Origin: Pseudonocardiaceae bacterium
GTDB taxonomy: Bacteria; Actinomycetota; Actinomycetes; Mycobacteriales; Pseudonocardiaceae
Length of the DNA stretch: 64,000 nucleotides
Assembly: GCA_009377865.1 (NCBI GenBank)
Contig: WHTH01000011.1
Span: 1-64,000, forward strand
Direction of reading: 5' to 3'
Position numbers and translations under genes: made by a program. Of the stretch, positions 1-9,795 are shown piece after piece (the stretch's first letter is position 1; every line of letters starts with the position of its first letter). The notes below the pieces were generated by a model. That model saw nothing but the letters and a program-made list of their open reading frames with translations, searched no databases and had not been told where the DNA came from.

Positions 1-476
1 AGCCGCGCCAGGTCGACCGCTGCTTCGGTGTGGCCGGGGCGGCGCAGCACGCCGCCGTCCTTGGCCCGTAGCGGGACCACGTGACCGGGTCGGGTGAGGT
101 CGACGGCCTTGGCGTCCGGGTCGGCCAGCAACCGCATCGTGTGTGACCGGTCCGCTGCCGAGATACCGGTCGTGACGCCCTCGCGGGCATCGACGGCCAC
201 CGTGTAGGCGGTGCCGCGCTTGTCCTGGTTGACGTGATACATCGGCGGCAGGTCGAGCCGGTCGCAGTCGGCCTCGGTCAGTGGCACGCAGATGTAGCCG
301 GACGTGTAGCGGACCATGAACGCCACCAGTTCGGGCGTCGCCATGCTCGCCGCGAAGATCAGGTCGCCCTCGTTCTCCCGATCCTCGTCATCGACCACGA
401 CGACGGGCCGGCCGGCCGCGATGTCCGCGATCGCCCGTTCGATCCCGTCGAAGACGCTGCAGCTGCTCTCGTTCAT
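1..476 (-). CDS. ribBA: DHBP synthase / GTP cyclohydrolase II, N-terminal part (cut by window edge)
   Basis: Makes 3,4-dihydroxy-2-butanone 4-phosphate from ribulose 5-phosphate, the four-carbon precursor in cytosolic riboflavin synthesis. About 158 residues are visible and all belong to the RibB-type domain. The acidic loop [11 protein letters not shown] at about residues 29-39 binds metal and substrate, and is followed by the conserved [10 protein letters not shown] and HTMR segments. The GTP cyclohydrolase II half would lie beyond the left edge, so bifunctionality is inferred from the usual actinobacterial fusion. The ATG at 476 follows a very purine-rich Shine-Dalgarno stretch (GGGGGAGGAGG), and the gene starts 31 nt after the ribE stop, so the two are probably cotranscribed. 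Confidence 0.93.
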   Translation of the reverse strand, partial: MNESSCSVFDGIERAIADIAAGRPVVVVDDEDRENEGDLIFAASMATPELVAFMVRYTSGYICVPLTEADCDRLDLPPMYHVNQDKRGTAYTVAVDAREGVTTGISAADRSHTMRLLADPDAKAVDLTRPGHVVPLRAKDGGVLRRPGHTEAAVDLAR

Positions 477-507
477 CCGACCTCCTCCCCCACATCATCC
501 TCCAGCA

Positions 508-1152
508 TCATCTCCCCGGGCCGCCACCGCGGGCGTGCAGGTGTGGCGAGGTCAACCGCTCGACGTACTTGGCGACCACGTCCACTTCGAGGTTCACCAG
601 CTCACCCGGGGCGCGCAGCCCGAACGTGGTCAGCTCGCGAGTGGTCGGGATCAGTCCGATGGTGAAGTCCTCGTCCGACAGGTCGATCACGGTGAACGAC
701 ACCCCGTCGACGGTGATCGAGCCCTTCTCCACGAGGTAGCGCCCGAGCTGGGCGGGCATGCCGATGCGTATCAGCTCCCACCCGCCGGGTTCGGACCCGG
801 CTTGCGGGGCCGCGCGCTCCAGCAGGGTGCCGGTGGCATCGACGTGGCCCTGCACAAGGTGACCACCGAGCCGGTCGCCGAGCTTGGCGGCGCGTTCGAG
901 GTTCACCCGGTCGCCCACCTCGGCAGAACCAAGGCTCGAACGGCGCAATGTCTCGCCGATGACGTCCGCGGTGAATACGTCGCCGACGATCTCCACGACC
1001 GTCAGACACACCCCGTTGACCGCGATCGAGTCGCCGGCCGCCGCGTCCGAGGTGACCACCGGCCCCCGGATGCTCAGCAGCGCGGCGTCGGGCTTGTCAA
1101 TCCGGCCGACGACCTCTCCGAGCTCCTCGACGATGCCGGTGAACACCCTCAT
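508..1152 (-). CDS. ribE: Riboflavin synthase, alpha subunit
   Basis: Converts two 6,7-dimethyl-8-ribityllumazine molecules into riboflavin. The 214-residue protein has the two tandem lumazine-binding barrels of the family. The N-terminal one starts MRVFTGIVEELG and the second begins near GHLVQGHVDATG at about residue 96. SIAVNGVCLTV and the matching SITVDGVSFTV mark the internal duplication. Length is normal. The ATG at 1152 is chosen because it gives the canonical start of the family; an open frame further upstream runs into the neighbouring glycosyltransferase gene. It lies 28 nt after that gene and 31 nt before ribBA. No FMN riboswitch is apparent upstream. Confidence 0.95.
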   Translation of the reverse strand: MRVFTGIVEELGEVVGRIDKPDAALLSIRGPVVTSDAAAGDSIAVNGVCLTVVEIVGDVFTADVIGETLRRSSLGSAEVGDRVNLERAAKLGDRLGGHLVQGHVDATGTLLERAAPQAGSEPGGWELIRIGMPAQLGRYLVEKGSITVDGVSFTVIDLSDEDFTIGLIPTTRELTTFGLRAPGELVNLEVDVVAKYVERLTSPHLHARGGGPGR

Positions 1153-1180
1153 GCCTCCCCGGCGGCCCGACCACCACCGG

Positions 1181-2362
1181 TCACTGCCGCCGCCGCAGCG
1201 CGGCCAGCGGCCGGTCCTTCCACTGCATCGCGCCGCGCCGGACGCTGCGCGCGGCATCGAGGAACAGCCCACCGACCAGCGTCCACGCCAGCGGTGCGGC
1301 CGGCGCCGACCGAGCGGTGGCGCCCATGGCCTGTGCAGCGCGGGCATGCGCGACCCCCTGCGCACCCCAGGCCACGACACCGGCGGCGATCAGCCAGCGC
1401 CGTCGCCCGTGCCATCCGGTGATCAGCGCTGCCGGCGGGGTGAGGCCGAAGGCGAGGTGTGCGATGCCTGCACCGACCAGCAGCGGTATCGAGCCTTGGG
1501 TGCCGACCGAGAAGCTCTTGCGAAACGAGCTCCAGCCCCGGTCGAACGGATCCATCCCGTGGCTGGTCAGGGTGTCGAGCGAGCGCACCGTCCGGGTGCG
1601 ACCGCCGGCGTCACGCACCGCGGTCGCGAGCGCGATGTCCTCGTTGCCCAGCTCGGCCAGCGCACCCCAGCCGCCGATCTTGTCGAAGTAGGTGCGCCGC
1701 ACCAGGATGCAGTGACCGATGGCGAACGCCTTGCGGCCACGCCGCCCGTCCGGGGCGGCGTTCTCGCAGATCAGCTGCGTACCCGGGGGCATGAGCAGCG
1801 ACCACACCAGCGACGCGCCAGCCGGTGGCCCGCCGGGGGTCGACACCAGATCGGCATCGAGCTCCGCTGCCGTGGCCAGTAGCCGGGTCACCAGCTGCGG
1901 GGCGGGTTCGGTGTCCGCATCGATGAACGCCAGCCACTCCCCCGGCTGTCCCGCGCCGGCGGCCTGGACCCCGACGTGCATCGCATGTGTCTTGCCGGCC
2001 CAGCCGGGTGGCGGGCCCGCGGTCGCGACGACAGTGATGCGCGGGTCGATGCGGGCATGGCGATGGGCGAGCTCGGCAGTCGCGTCGGTCGAGTCGTCAT
2101 CGACCACCACGATGCGCATCGGCTCGTGGTCCTGTTTCCGGAGCCCGCGAAGGCAGTAATCGAGCACCGGTACCTCATTTCGGGCCGGCACGACCACCGT
2201 CACCGGCGGCGGCGGTACCAGGTGCTCGGAATAGACCGGTTCACTGATCGGCGGCATACGCCTGGCAGCGGAGCAGGTGTGACCGGCGCGCGCTAGCGAC
2301 CCGGCCGCGACGGCGACAGCTCCGGCCACCGCGATCCGCTCTCGTCTCCGGTGTGCAGGCAC
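1181..2362 (-). CDS. Membrane-anchored family 2 glycosyltransferase
   Basis: A GT-A fold glycosyltransferase of 393 residues. After an N-terminal hydrophobic segment (about residues 10-25) comes the GT2 core: VVVPARNEVPVLDYCLRGL, then FIDADTEP with the metal-binding DxD, then ELGNEDIALA, which resembles the acceptor-side ED motif. Further hydrophobic segments follow in the last third. This layout resembles hopene- or carotenoid-associated glycosyltransferases, but the substrate cannot be read from the sequence. The GTG at 2362 is preferred because an AAAGG lies about 9 nt upstream and it includes the anchor. It sits between rpe and ribE, where many actinobacteria carry ribD and transporter genes, so there is no pathway link to riboflavin. 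Confidence 0.8.
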   Translation of the reverse strand: MPAHRRRERIAVAGAVAVAAGSLARAGHTCSAARRMPPISEPVYSEHLVPPPPVTVVVPARNEVPVLDYCLRGLRKQDHEPMRIVVVDDDSTDATAELAHRHARIDPRITVVATAGPPPGWAGKTHAMHVGVQAAGAGQPGEWLAFIDADTEPAPQLVTRLLATAAELDADLVSTPGGPPAGASLVWSLLMPPGTQLICENAAPDGRRGRKAFAIGHCILVRRTYFDKIGGWGALAELGNEDIALATAVRDAGGRTRTVRSLDTLTSHGMDPFDRGWSSFRKSFSVGTQGSIPLLVGAGIAHLAFGLTPPAALITGWHGRRRWLIAAGVVAWGAQGVAHARAAQAMGATARSAPAAPLAWTLVGGLFLDAARSVRRGAMQWKDRPLAALRRRQ

Positions 2363-2460
2363 GTGGTGACCCTTTCCGGTGGTTCCTGAGAGATTGCTGA
2401 GAGCCAGTGGATCACACCAGCTGCCACCTCGCATGGACCCGGCCGTGTTCGCCCGTGCGC

Positions 2461-3141
2461 TCAGCGCCGGAGGTGCGGCGAGACGGTCGCGGCGCGGCTC
2501 CGCAATGCGGCGACAGCTCGGGCAGGGTCGTCGGCGCCGTACACCGATGATCCCGCGACGAAGCAGTCCACTCCCGCCTCCGCAGCCGCCTCGATAGTGT
2601 CCCCGTTGATCCCGCCGTCGATCTCGACCAGCAGCTTCAGGTGACCGGTGTCGACCAGTCGCCGCGCGGTGCGCACCTTGTCCAGCACGTCGAAGATGAA
2701 CGACTGGCCCCCGAAGCCCGGCTCCACACTCATGATCAGTAGCGTGTCGTACTGCGCCAGGACCTCGATCCACGGCTCGAGCGGCGTCCCCGGCTTGATC
2801 GACAGACCGGCAAGCGCCCCGGCGGCGTGCAGGTCCTTGGCGAGCATGATCGGGTCTGCGGCCGCCTCGGCGTGCACCGTCACGTTGTGTGCCCCGGCCT
2901 CGGCGTAGCCGATCGCCCACTTGTCGGGGGCGTCGATCATCAGGTGGCAGTCGAGCGGTACGGCGGTGGCATTGCGCAAGCTCGTCACCACTGGGAGCCC
3001 GATTGTCAGATTAGGTACGAAATGCCCGTCCATCACGTCCACATGCAGCCAGTCGGCTCCCTCGACCGCGGCGGCTTCATCGGCGAGCCGGGCGAAGTCG
3101 GCGGACAGGATCGACGGGGCGACCATCGGTACGTTCGGCAC
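2461..3141 (-). CDS. rpe: Ribulose-phosphate 3-epimerase
   Basis: Interconverts ribulose 5-phosphate and xylulose 5-phosphate in the pentose phosphate pathway. The TIM-barrel signatures are complete: [14 protein letters not shown] at the N-terminus, [16 protein letters not shown] with a metal-binding His and catalytic Asp, [17 protein letters not shown] and AGSSVYG for phosphate binding. Length (226) is normal. The GTG at 3141 is used, but an ATG five codons in (3126) is an equally plausible start. It lies 24 nt downstream of rsmB in the same direction. Ribulose 5-phosphate is also the RibB substrate, a loose metabolic link to the riboflavin genes downstream. Confidence 0.95.
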   Translation of the reverse strand: MPNVPMVAPSILSADFARLADEAAAVEGADWLHVDVMDGHFVPNLTIGLPVVTSLRNATAVPLDCHLMIDAPDKWAIGYAEAGAHNVTVHAEAAADPIMLAKDLHAAGALAGLSIKPGTPLEPWIEVLAQYDTLLIMSVEPGFGGQSFIFDVLDKVRTARRLVDTGHLKLLVEIDGGINGDTIEAAAEAGVDCFVAGSSVYGADDPARAVAALRSRAATVSPHLRR

Positions 3142-3165
3142 CTCCCCAGTCTAAGTCGCTGCAGT

Positions 3166-4602
3166 CTAGGTCGCTCGAAGCAGTGCGCAGAACATGGCGT
3201 CTGTGCCGTGCCGGTGCGGCCACAGCTGCACGTGGGGTCCGGCGCCCAGCTGCGGCACCCCGGGGAAGTGCGGCCGAGCGTCGAGCTGGCCGGCGCCGGC
3301 GCGGCGCACACCGTCGGCTACCACACCGACCGTCTCGGCCAGGTGCGGTGAGCAGGTGACATAGCCGACGACGCCGCCGGGCCGCACCAGTCGCAGCGCG
3401 GCCAGCAGCAGCTCCCGCTGCAGCCGCACCAACCCTGCGACGTCACCGGGCTGCCGGCGCCACCTCGCCTCCGGCCGACGGCGCAGCGCGCCGAGCCCAG
3501 TGCACGGGACGTCGAGCAGCACCCGGTCGAAGCCGTCGTCGGGCAGGTCCGGATCGTCCGGCTGCCAGCCGCGCCCGTCGGCCACATGCACGGTGACCGG
3601 CAGGCCCTCGCACGCCTGACGGACCAGCCGGGCGCGGTGCTCGGCGCGCTCCACAGCGTCCAACCTGGCGCCACCGGTTGCAGCGAGCGCGCCGAGCAGC
3701 ACCGCCTTGCCACCCGGACCGGCGCACAGATCCAGCCAGCGCGCATCCGGCCCGTCCAGCGGTGCCGCCGCGACCGCCAGTGCCACCAGCTGGCTGCCCT
3801 CGTCCTGCACGTGCGCCAGGTGCTCGGCGACGGGCGGCAGGTCCCCGGGGTCGCCACCCTCGTCCAGGTGCACGCCGTAGGGCGAGTACGGCGCGAGCGC
3901 CCCCCCGGTCAGCGCGGCCAGTTCCTCGGCCGACACCTCGCCGGGCCGGGCGGCGAGGTGCACCAGCGGCCGTTCGTCGTCGGCGGCCAGCGCGGCGGCG
4001 AGTTCGGTCGTGGCCGACGACTCGAGTGCGTCGGCGAAGGCCTGCGCGATCCACCGGGGATGCGGGTGCGCCATCGCCAGGTGCCCCACCGGGTCCTCGT
4101 CGCGTGGCGGGGCCAGCTGCGACACCCAGCCGGGCTCGTCGCGCTCGGACACCCGGCGCAGTACGGCATTGACGAAACCGGCGGTGGTGCTGCCCCGGGT
4201 GCCCCGCACCAGGTCCACGACGGAGGCGACTGCGGCGTGCGGCGGTATCCGGGTACGCAGCAGCTGATATGCGCCCAGTCGCAGCGCGTCGAGCAGGTCG
4301 CCGTCCACATCGGACAGCGGGCGGTCCACGCACGCCTGGAGCACGGCGTCGAGCAGGCCCCGCGCCCGGCAGGTGCCGTAGCCGAGCTCGGTGGCCAGCG
4401 CGGCGTCGCGACCGCTGATCCGCTGCTCGCGCAGCAGCGCCGGCAGCACGAGGTTGGCGTAGGCGTCACGCTCGCGCACCGCGGCCAGCGCGTCGAGTGC
4501 GGCGCGGCGCGGCGGATCGTCGGGCGGCGGTCGGCGCGGGCCGGAACGACGCCGTGGCGGGCCGGGGCCACGTGGCCGGGACGGCTTGCGGTGCGAGGTC
4601 AC
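3166..4602 (-). CDS. rsmB: 16S rRNA m5C967 methyltransferase (RsmB/Fmu)
   Basis: An S-adenosylmethionine-dependent rRNA cytosine-5 methyltransferase of 478 residues. A basic, proline-rich tail of about 30 residues precedes a NusB-like RNA-binding domain (about 33-165, with [10 protein letters not shown] and [10 protein letters not shown]). The Rossmann methyltransferase domain follows, with [17 protein letters not shown] as motif [18 protein letters not shown] as motif IV and [12 protein letters not shown] as motif VI. The cysteines in PC and TC are the two catalytic cysteines of RNA m5C enzymes. The GTG start overlaps the fmt stop by 4 nt (GTGA), which indicates translational coupling. Confidence 0.94.
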   Translation of the reverse strand: MTSHRKPSRPRGPGPPRRRSGPRRPPPDDPPRRAALDALAAVRERDAYANLVLPALLREQRISGRDAALATELGYGTCRARGLLDAVLQACVDRPLSDVDGDLLDALRLGAYQLLRTRIPPHAAVASVVDLVRGTRGSTTAGFVNAVLRRVSERDEPGWVSQLAPPRDEDPVGHLAMAHPHPRWIAQAFADALESSATTELAAALAADDERPLVHLAARPGEVSAEELAALTGGALAPYSPYGVHLDEGGDPGDLPPVAEHLAHVQDEGSQLVALAVAAAPLDGPDARWLDLCAGPGGKAVLLGALAATGGARLDAVERAEHRARLVRQACEGLPVTVHVADGRGWQPDDPDLPDDGFDRVLLDVPCTGLGALRRRPEARWRRQPGDVAGLVRLQRELLLAALRLVRPGGVVGYVTCSPHLAETVGVVADGVRRAGAGQLDARPHFPGVPQLGAGPHVQLWPHRHGTDAMFCALLRAT

Positions 4603-5525
4603 GCCAGCCGCTCCCCCGGCTCGATCCGCGCGCCGCGGGCCCAGTCGGCCGCCGGCACCGGCTTGCGCCCGGGCGGGCGGACCTCGCCGAGGCGCACCGC
4701 AGTCGTCGCGGTGCCTGCCAGCACCTCGCGCTTGCCGACCCGCAGCTGCCCGGGTGCCAGCCCGTCCTCACCCGAAACCGCAACCGGGCCGAGCTTGATC
4801 CGGTCGTCGCGGAAGCTCGTCCAAGCGCCAGGCTCGGGTGTCACCGAGCGCACCTGCCGGTCCACCGCGAAGGCGGGCACCGTGAAATCGACGCGGGCGT
4901 CGTCCTCCGTCACCTTGGGGGCGTGCGTCACCCCGTCAGCCGGCTGCGGCACCGGGCTCAGCACATCGTCCTCGATGCCGTCGAGCGTGGACACCAGCAG
5001 TCGTGCCCCGGCGGTCGCGAGCCGGTCGAGCAACTGCCCGGCGGTGTCGGTGGAGCAGACCGGCTCGGTGAGGCTACCGTAGACCGATCCGGTGTCGAGG
5101 CCTTCCTCGAGCGCGAATGTGGACGCGCCGGTGAGCTCGTCGCCGTGCCGGATCGCGGCCTGCACCGGCGCCGCGCCACGCCACGCCGGCAGCAACGAGA
5201 AGTGCAGGTTGACCCAGCCGTGCACCGGGATGTCCAGTGCCGCCCGGGGTACCAGCGCGCCGTAGGCCACAACCGGGCAGCAGACCGGGGCCAGCGCGCG
5301 CAGCCGGTCCAGGAACTCCGGTTCGGACGGGCGGCGCGGGGTGAGCACCTCGAGCCCGGCATCGTCGGCCAGCGCACCGACCGGTGACCGGACCAGCGTG
5401 CGGCCCCGACCGGCGGGGGCATCCGGGCGGGTGACGGCCGCGAGCACCTCGTGCCGAGGGGAGGCGAGCAGTGCCCGCAGGGAGGGCACCGCGGCCTCCG
5501 GTGTGCCGGCGAAGACCAGCCGCAC
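4599..5525 (-). CDS. fmt: Methionyl-tRNA formyltransferase
   Basis: Formylates initiator Met-tRNA. The N-terminal [15 protein letters not shown], the [18 protein letters not shown] stretch with catalytic residues of the hydrolase/formyltransferase core, and the C-terminal OB-like domain (about residues 205-308) are all present. The GTG at 5525 is preferred. It gives the standard family start and 308 residues, and it has AAGGGTGAG a few bases upstream. An ATG at 5570 would add 15 residues and overlap def. It lies 34 nt after def and overlaps rsmB by 4 nt, forming a def-fmt-rsmB-rpe transcription unit linked to translation initiation. Confidence 0.94.
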   Translation of the reverse strand: MRLVFAGTPEAAVPSLRALLASPRHEVLAAVTRPDAPAGRGRTLVRSPVGALADDAGLEVLTPRRPSEPEFLDRLRALAPVCCPVVAYGALVPRAALDIPVHGWVNLHFSLLPAWRGAAPVQAAIRHGDELTGASTFALEEGLDTGSVYGSLTEPVCSTDTAGQLLDRLATAGARLLVSTLDGIEDDVLSPVPQPADGVTHAPKVTEDDARVDFTVPAFAVDRQVRSVTPEPGAWTSFRDDRIKLGPVAVSGEDGLAPGQLRVGKREVLAGTATTAVRLGEVRPPGRKPVPAADWARGARIEPGERLA

Positions 5526-5559
5526 GCTCAGCTCACCCTTGTCAGCGGGCGCGCCGTTC

Positions 5560-6108
5560 TCATCGGGCACGCCCGAGCAGCGGGTGCGGGCTGGCCTTCA
5601 CGACCGGTTCCGGCTCGCCGAACCAGCGGGCCTCCCGGATCTCGCGCATCGCCTGCTTGCGGGTCTCGGGATCGAGCCGGTCGACGAAGAGCACCCCGTC
5701 GAGGTGGTCGGTCTCGTGCTGCACCGCCCGTGCCAGCTTCTCGGTTCCCTCGACCTTCACCGGGTCGCCATGCGCGTTCCAGCCCCGTGCCACCACGTGC
5801 AGGTGGCGCCGGCAGTCCCAGGACAGCCCGGGAATGGACAGGCAGCCCTCGGGGCCGTCCTGCATCTGCTCCCCGACGACCTCGAACGTCGGATTGACGA
5901 GGTGGCCGGCGAAGCCGTCGCAGTGGTAGGTGAAAACCCGCAGCGACACCCCCAGCTGCGGCGCGGCCAGCCCGGCGCCACCCTCGTCCTCCATCGTCTC
6001 CCACAGGTCACCGACCAGGGTCTGCAGCTCCTTGTCGAAGTCGACGACCTCCGCCGCACGGGTGCGCAGCACCGGGTCGCCGAACAGCCGTATGGGCCGT
6101 GCGGGCAC
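5560..6108 (-). CDS. def: Peptide deformylase
   Basis: Removes the N-formyl group from nascent proteins, the step complementary to Fmt. All three metalloprotease motifs are intact in this 182-residue protein: [10 protein letters not shown] (motif I), EGCLSIPG (motif II, with a metal-binding Cys) and QHETDHLDG (motif III, HExxH-type). The GTG start at 6108 has an AGGAGG about 7 nt upstream. It is the first gene of the def-fmt-rsmB-rpe unit. The C-terminal extension ([15 protein letters not shown]) resembles that of other actinobacterial deformylases. Confidence 0.96.
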   Translation of the reverse strand: MPARPIRLFGDPVLRTRAAEVVDFDKELQTLVGDLWETMEDEGGAGLAAPQLGVSLRVFTYHCDGFAGHLVNPTFEVVGEQMQDGPEGCLSIPGLSWDCRRHLHVVARGWNAHGDPVKVEGTEKLARAVQHETDHLDGVLFVDRLDPETRKQAMREIREARWFGEPEPVVKASPHPLLGRAR

Positions 6109-6212
6109 GTGACAACCTCCTGCGGGCGGGGCCGTCCAGTCTATGCACCGTCGGGTTGTGCCGCTGAACCGCGATTCGGGAACCGAAACGCGGTTCCGGC
6201 CGGCCGACCGCG

Positions 6213-8204
6213 CTAGATGCTCACCGGGTCGAGCGCCACGCGCACCGCCTCGGGTTCCTTGCGGGCGCTGCGACGAGCCTGCAGGTCGGCTAGTGCCGTG
6301 GCCAGCGCACTGCCCGCGGCGCGATCCACTCGCACCAGCAACCGCTCGACGTCGTCCCCACCACTGGACACCGGCACCGGCCCGAGCAGCTCACCGGGGA
6401 GGTCAGCCGCCTCGGCGATGTCAGCCAGCGCGGCCGGCGGCCCGTCGACCGCGGCCATCCGGGTGGCTGGTGGGAAGCCCAACTCGCGGCGGCCGGCGAG
6501 CTCGGCTGCCGCGTGTCCGACCGGATCCCACCGCACCAGCGCCTGCACCGGCGCCAGGAGCGAGTCAGCCACCACGACCACGCGCCCGCCCTCGGTTGCC
6601 GGCAGCACCATCGCCGCGGCCGCCATCCACCGTCGCAGCGCCTCCTCGGTGGCACGCAGGTCCGGCCGGGCCAGCAACGACCACGCGTCGAGCAGCAGCG
6701 CAGCGCCGTAACGACCGGCCGGTTCCGCGCCGGGCGTGGCGACGACCAGGGCTGCCCGATCCGGCGCCGTCTCGAGGACCTCGCCACCGCCCGACGTACG
6801 CACCGCGATGCCGGGAAAGGCGCGGCCGAGCTCCTCGGCGGTGCGCGCAGCGCCGACGGTGACGGCGCGCAACCGGCGCGATCCGCAGGCCGGGCAGCGG
6901 TAACCGGCCTCGGGTGCCCCGCACCACCGGCATGACGGGGACCCGCTGGCACTGCCGTGAGCGGGCAGCGCGAGTGGGCCGGCGCAACGACGGCACCGCG
7001 CCGGTGTCCGGCACTGCCCACAGGCCAACGCCGGTATGTAGCCGCGGCGTGGCACCTGCACCAGCACCGGTTCGTCGCGGTCCAACGCTGCCCGCGCCGC
7101 CTCGAAGGCGATGCCCGGCAGCCGCGCCGCCCGCGCGGCCGGATCCCGGACCAGCTGTGTATCGGTTTCCCCGATCGCGGTCACCCGCGGCGCGGCGGCG
7201 CGCACCGTCTCGCGCGGGGCACTGATCTCGTGCGCCCGACCGGACTCCACAGACAGCTGCGTCTCCGCAGTCCGGGCAAAGCCGGCGACCAGCAGCGCGA
7301 CGCCTTCGACGGCAGCGCGCTGGCCGAGCACGACCCGGGTGTGCGGGTACGGCGCCCGCGGCTCGGCGTGCAGGTCGTCGCCGTCGTCCCACAGCACCGC
7401 CAGGCCGAGGTCGGCAACCGGTGCGAACGCCGCCGCCCGGGTTCCGACGACGATGCGCACCGCGCCGCGGCGCACCGCCAGCCACCGCCGGTACCGCTCA
7501 GCCGGACCCAGGTCGGCGGCCAGCGTCACCACCGCGTCGTCGCCGGCCAGTGCGGCGCAGGCGCCGCGCAGCAAAGTGGTGTCGCGGTGGTCGGGAACCA
7601 CCAGCAGTGCCCCCCGTCCCGAGGCCGCCACTGTCACCGCCGCCTCGGCCAGTCGGGCGGGCCAGTCCTCGCCCGGAACCGCCTGCCAGCATGCGTGCGC
7701 CGCGCGGCCGTCGTGCAGCGCCGCCAGGAACGCCGGTCCCCGGGGGTAGCGGTCCCAACCGGTGGTGCCCGGCCGCTCCGGCGATGGTGCGGCCGGGCGC
7801 GCCGCCTCATTCTCGACCCGAGCGTGCCGGGGCGGAACAGCCAGCCGCAGCACATCGATCATCGTCCCGGCACAGCGGTCTGCCACCGCCCGGGCCAGCG
7901 CCGAGACCTGCGGCGAGAGTGCGGGTTCCGGCGACACCACCCGCTCGACCCACCCCAGCCGCCCGGGGTGTTCCGAACTCGCCACGCGATCGACCAGGAA
8001 GCCGTCGACCAGCCGGCCCGAGAAGCGCACCCGCACCCGGCAGCCGGGCACCGCCGCGTCGGCGAGGTCGGCCGGTACCTGGTAGTCGAACGGCCGGTCC
8101 AGGTGCGCAAGCGCCACGTCCACCCATACCCGGGCCACCGGCAGCGGGTCGGCCGGCAGCCGATCGCCGGCGCGGGAGCGGCTGCTGCGGGAACGGGCTG
8201 CCAC
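6213..8204 (-). CDS. priA: Primosomal protein N' lacking helicase motifs (actinobacterial PriA)
   Basis: Homologue of the replication-restart protein PriA, 663 residues. The N-terminal 3'-DNA-binding domain (VWVDVALAHLDRPFDYQVP) and the zinc-binding cysteines near residues 405-450 (CGQCRTPARCRRC, CRWCG, CPACG) are kept. The ATPase core is eroded. No GxxGxGKT P-loop is present where SGRGALLVVPDHRD stands, and the DEAH-type Walker B is replaced by VLWDDGDDLH. This matches the general observation that actinobacterial PriA has lost ATPase motifs, so it probably acts as a structural restart factor and not a helicase. The GTG start at 8204 follows a stretch with no clear neighbour coupling. Confidence 0.88.
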   Translation of the reverse strand: MAARSRSSRSRAGDRLPADPLPVARVWVDVALAHLDRPFDYQVPADLADAAVPGCRVRVRFSGRLVDGFLVDRVASSEHPGRLGWVERVVSPEPALSPQVSALARAVADRCAGTMIDVLRLAVPPRHARVENEAARPAAPSPERPGTTGWDRYPRGPAFLAALHDGRAAHACWQAVPGEDWPARLAEAAVTVAASGRGALLVVPDHRDTTLLRGACAALAGDDAVVTLAADLGPAERYRRWLAVRRGAVRIVVGTRAAAFAPVADLGLAVLWDDGDDLHAEPRAPYPHTRVVLGQRAAVEGVALLVAGFARTAETQLSVESGRAHEISAPRETVRAAAPRVTAIGETDTQLVRDPAARAARLPGIAFEAARAALDRDEPVLVQVPRRGYIPALACGQCRTPARCRRCAGPLALPAHGSASGSPSCRWCGAPEAGYRCPACGSRRLRAVTVGAARTAEELGRAFPGIAVRTSGGGEVLETAPDRAALVVATPGAEPAGRYGAALLLDAWSLLARPDLRATEEALRRWMAAAAMVLPATEGGRVVVVADSLLAPVQALVRWDPVGHAAAELAGRRELGFPPATRMAAVDGPPAALADIAEAADLPGELLGPVPVSSGGDDVERLLVRVDRAAGSALATALADLQARRSARKEPEAVRVALDPVSI

Positions 8205-8232
8205 GAGGACGGTGTCTACCAGTGCACCAGGG

Positions 8233-9615
8233 TCAAGCAGGGACCGATCGGCGGACGTCGAGCACGGCGAGGTCGGCGGCCGCGCGACCGGCTCGGTAGC
8301 CGTCGGCGTTGCTGACCGACACCGACTTGTGGCGCAGTTGCGGGAACATCTCGTCGAACAGGTCGTCGACTATCTGCTGCCGCGCGGCCAGCACCGGCAA
8401 CAGCCGCGAATCCTGCGCCGGCTCGGCGGCCTCACCCATCTCCGCCCGGGTGGCGGAGAGGGCCGCCTCGGCGGCGGTGCTCAACCGTTCGGAGATCCTG
8501 CCGGCATAGGCGACCAGGAACGACTGGCGGTAGGACCGGGTCCGCGACTGCCCGCGGCGGGTGGTCTGGGACCCGGCCGCGAGCATCGCCTTCGTGGCCT
8601 GCAGCAGCAGCGAGGTGGTCAGCAGTTCGACGACTTCCAGGTCGACGTCATCGCCGAGCACGGTGATGAACCCGAGCTGATCGGAGAACACGGTGCGGCA
8701 CCGGTTGGCCGAGGCGACCGCGTCGACCAGCAATGCCTTGGCGCCGACATACGGGCTGTCGAGCCACAGCCGCCGTGCGGTGGCGGGCTCGGGCTCGGCA
8801 CTGTCCTCGGCTTCGACGACGGCGCGCTGCAGCGCGTGCCGCGTCATCAGCTCCTGCGCCTTGGCCGACAGCGCCTCGGCCTCCTCGGCGAAGCCGGTCG
8901 ACTCCGCCTTGGCCAGCAGCGCCCGCACCCGGGTCAGCACCTTCTGGTCGACGCCGCGCTGCTGGGTGGTCTCGCTGCTGGCCGCGGTGCCGGGCAACGG
9001 CAGGATCCGCGGCAGTGCCGGCAACGAGCCCAGCAGGGCCAGCACCTCGATGGCGCAGCACAACCCGCCAGCCACATCAGCACCGTGCCGGCCCGCCCAC
9101 TGCTCCAGGTACGGGCGACCCGGCTGCCACCACACCGTCGCGTCGATCTGCGCGAGCTGATCATGCCATCGCGGGTGCACCCGCGCCGCCGGGTAACGCC
9201 GTCCCTCGGCAGCGACGGCGTCGACCAGGTAGGCCACGTCCGCCGCATCGCGCCGACGCTGCGCAACCTGCTGCAGGTCATGGGGCAGCCACCCGCCGCG
9301 CCACATGGTGGTGATCATGTCCTCGACAGCCGATCGCGCGGCGGCGTCGAGCACCGCGATCTGCCCCGGGAATGCGCCGGTCAGCTCCGCGGCGGCCTGC
9401 CGGGCCGCTGTCTCGTCACCACCGATGTAGGCGTCCGCCGCACCGAGCAACACCTGGGTGATCAGCTGTTGTGACGGCGGCGACGGGTTCGGCGGCGGCG
9501 ACCACGCCTCCTGCGACCACATGCCCTGCGCGCCACCGTCGTGTTGCTGCCGTCGACGGTCCCTCGCCTTCGCCCGCGCCTTCGCCGCCCGTCGTTCCTT
9601 GTTCCGTGTTCCCAT
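8233..9615 (-). CDS. DUF2786 domain protein of unknown function
   Basis: A 460-residue cytosolic protein of unknown function. The N-terminus is strongly basic (about residues 3-24 are mostly Arg, Lys and Ala), suggesting nucleic-acid contact. A DUF2786 motif lies at about 225-265, seen as VRALLAKAESTGFAEEAEAL followed by SAKAQELMTRHAL. The remainder is helical without signal peptide or membrane segments. DUF2786 proteins occur in phages and actinobacteria and have no settled biochemical role. It is 28 nt upstream of priA in the same direction and is divergent from the ligase-histidine kinase gene across a 180-bp spacer in which no promoter can be called with confidence. Confidence 0.72.
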   Translation of the reverse strand: MGTRNKERRAAKARAKARDRRRQQHDGGAQGMWSQEAWSPPPNPSPPSQQLITQVLLGAADAYIGGDETAARQAAAELTGAFPGQIAVLDAAARSAVEDMITTMWRGGWLPHDLQQVAQRRRDAADVAYLVDAVAAEGRRYPAARVHPRWHDQLAQIDATVWWQPGRPYLEQWAGRHGADVAGGLCCAIEVLALLGSLPALPRILPLPGTAASSETTQQRGVDQKVLTRVRALLAKAESTGFAEEAEALSAKAQELMTRHALQRAVVEAEDSAEPEPATARRLWLDSPYVGAKALLVDAVASANRCRTVFSDQLGFITVLGDDVDLEVVELLTTSLLLQATKAMLAAGSQTTRRGQSRTRSYRQSFLVAYAGRISERLSTAAEAALSATRAEMGEAAEPAQDSRLLPVLAARQQIVDDLFDEMFPQLRHKSVSVSNADGYRAGRAAADLAVLDVRRSVPA

Positions 9616-9795
9616 GGCGAGCAGTCTGGCGGACCGCCCCGACGATTCCGGGCAGCGGCCTCACTCGGCGAGTCACCTGACGGGGTTCCGACAGCGCTGT
9701 GGCGACATGAGCGGAGTAGGGTGCGCGGATGCGCAGCGGCGCTCGCAGCGAAGGCGCAAGGATGACTGGCTGAGAATCGGAGCTACCCTCCCGTC

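Noticed and set aside
2371-2420. CTGAGA- and CTCTCAG-containing stretch resembling parts of TPP or glycine riboswitches
   Set aside because: Only short fragments match; the core elements (ACCCT-AACCTGAT for TPP, or the GCCGAAGG block for glycine) are missing, and neither pathway fits the downstream glycosyltransferase.
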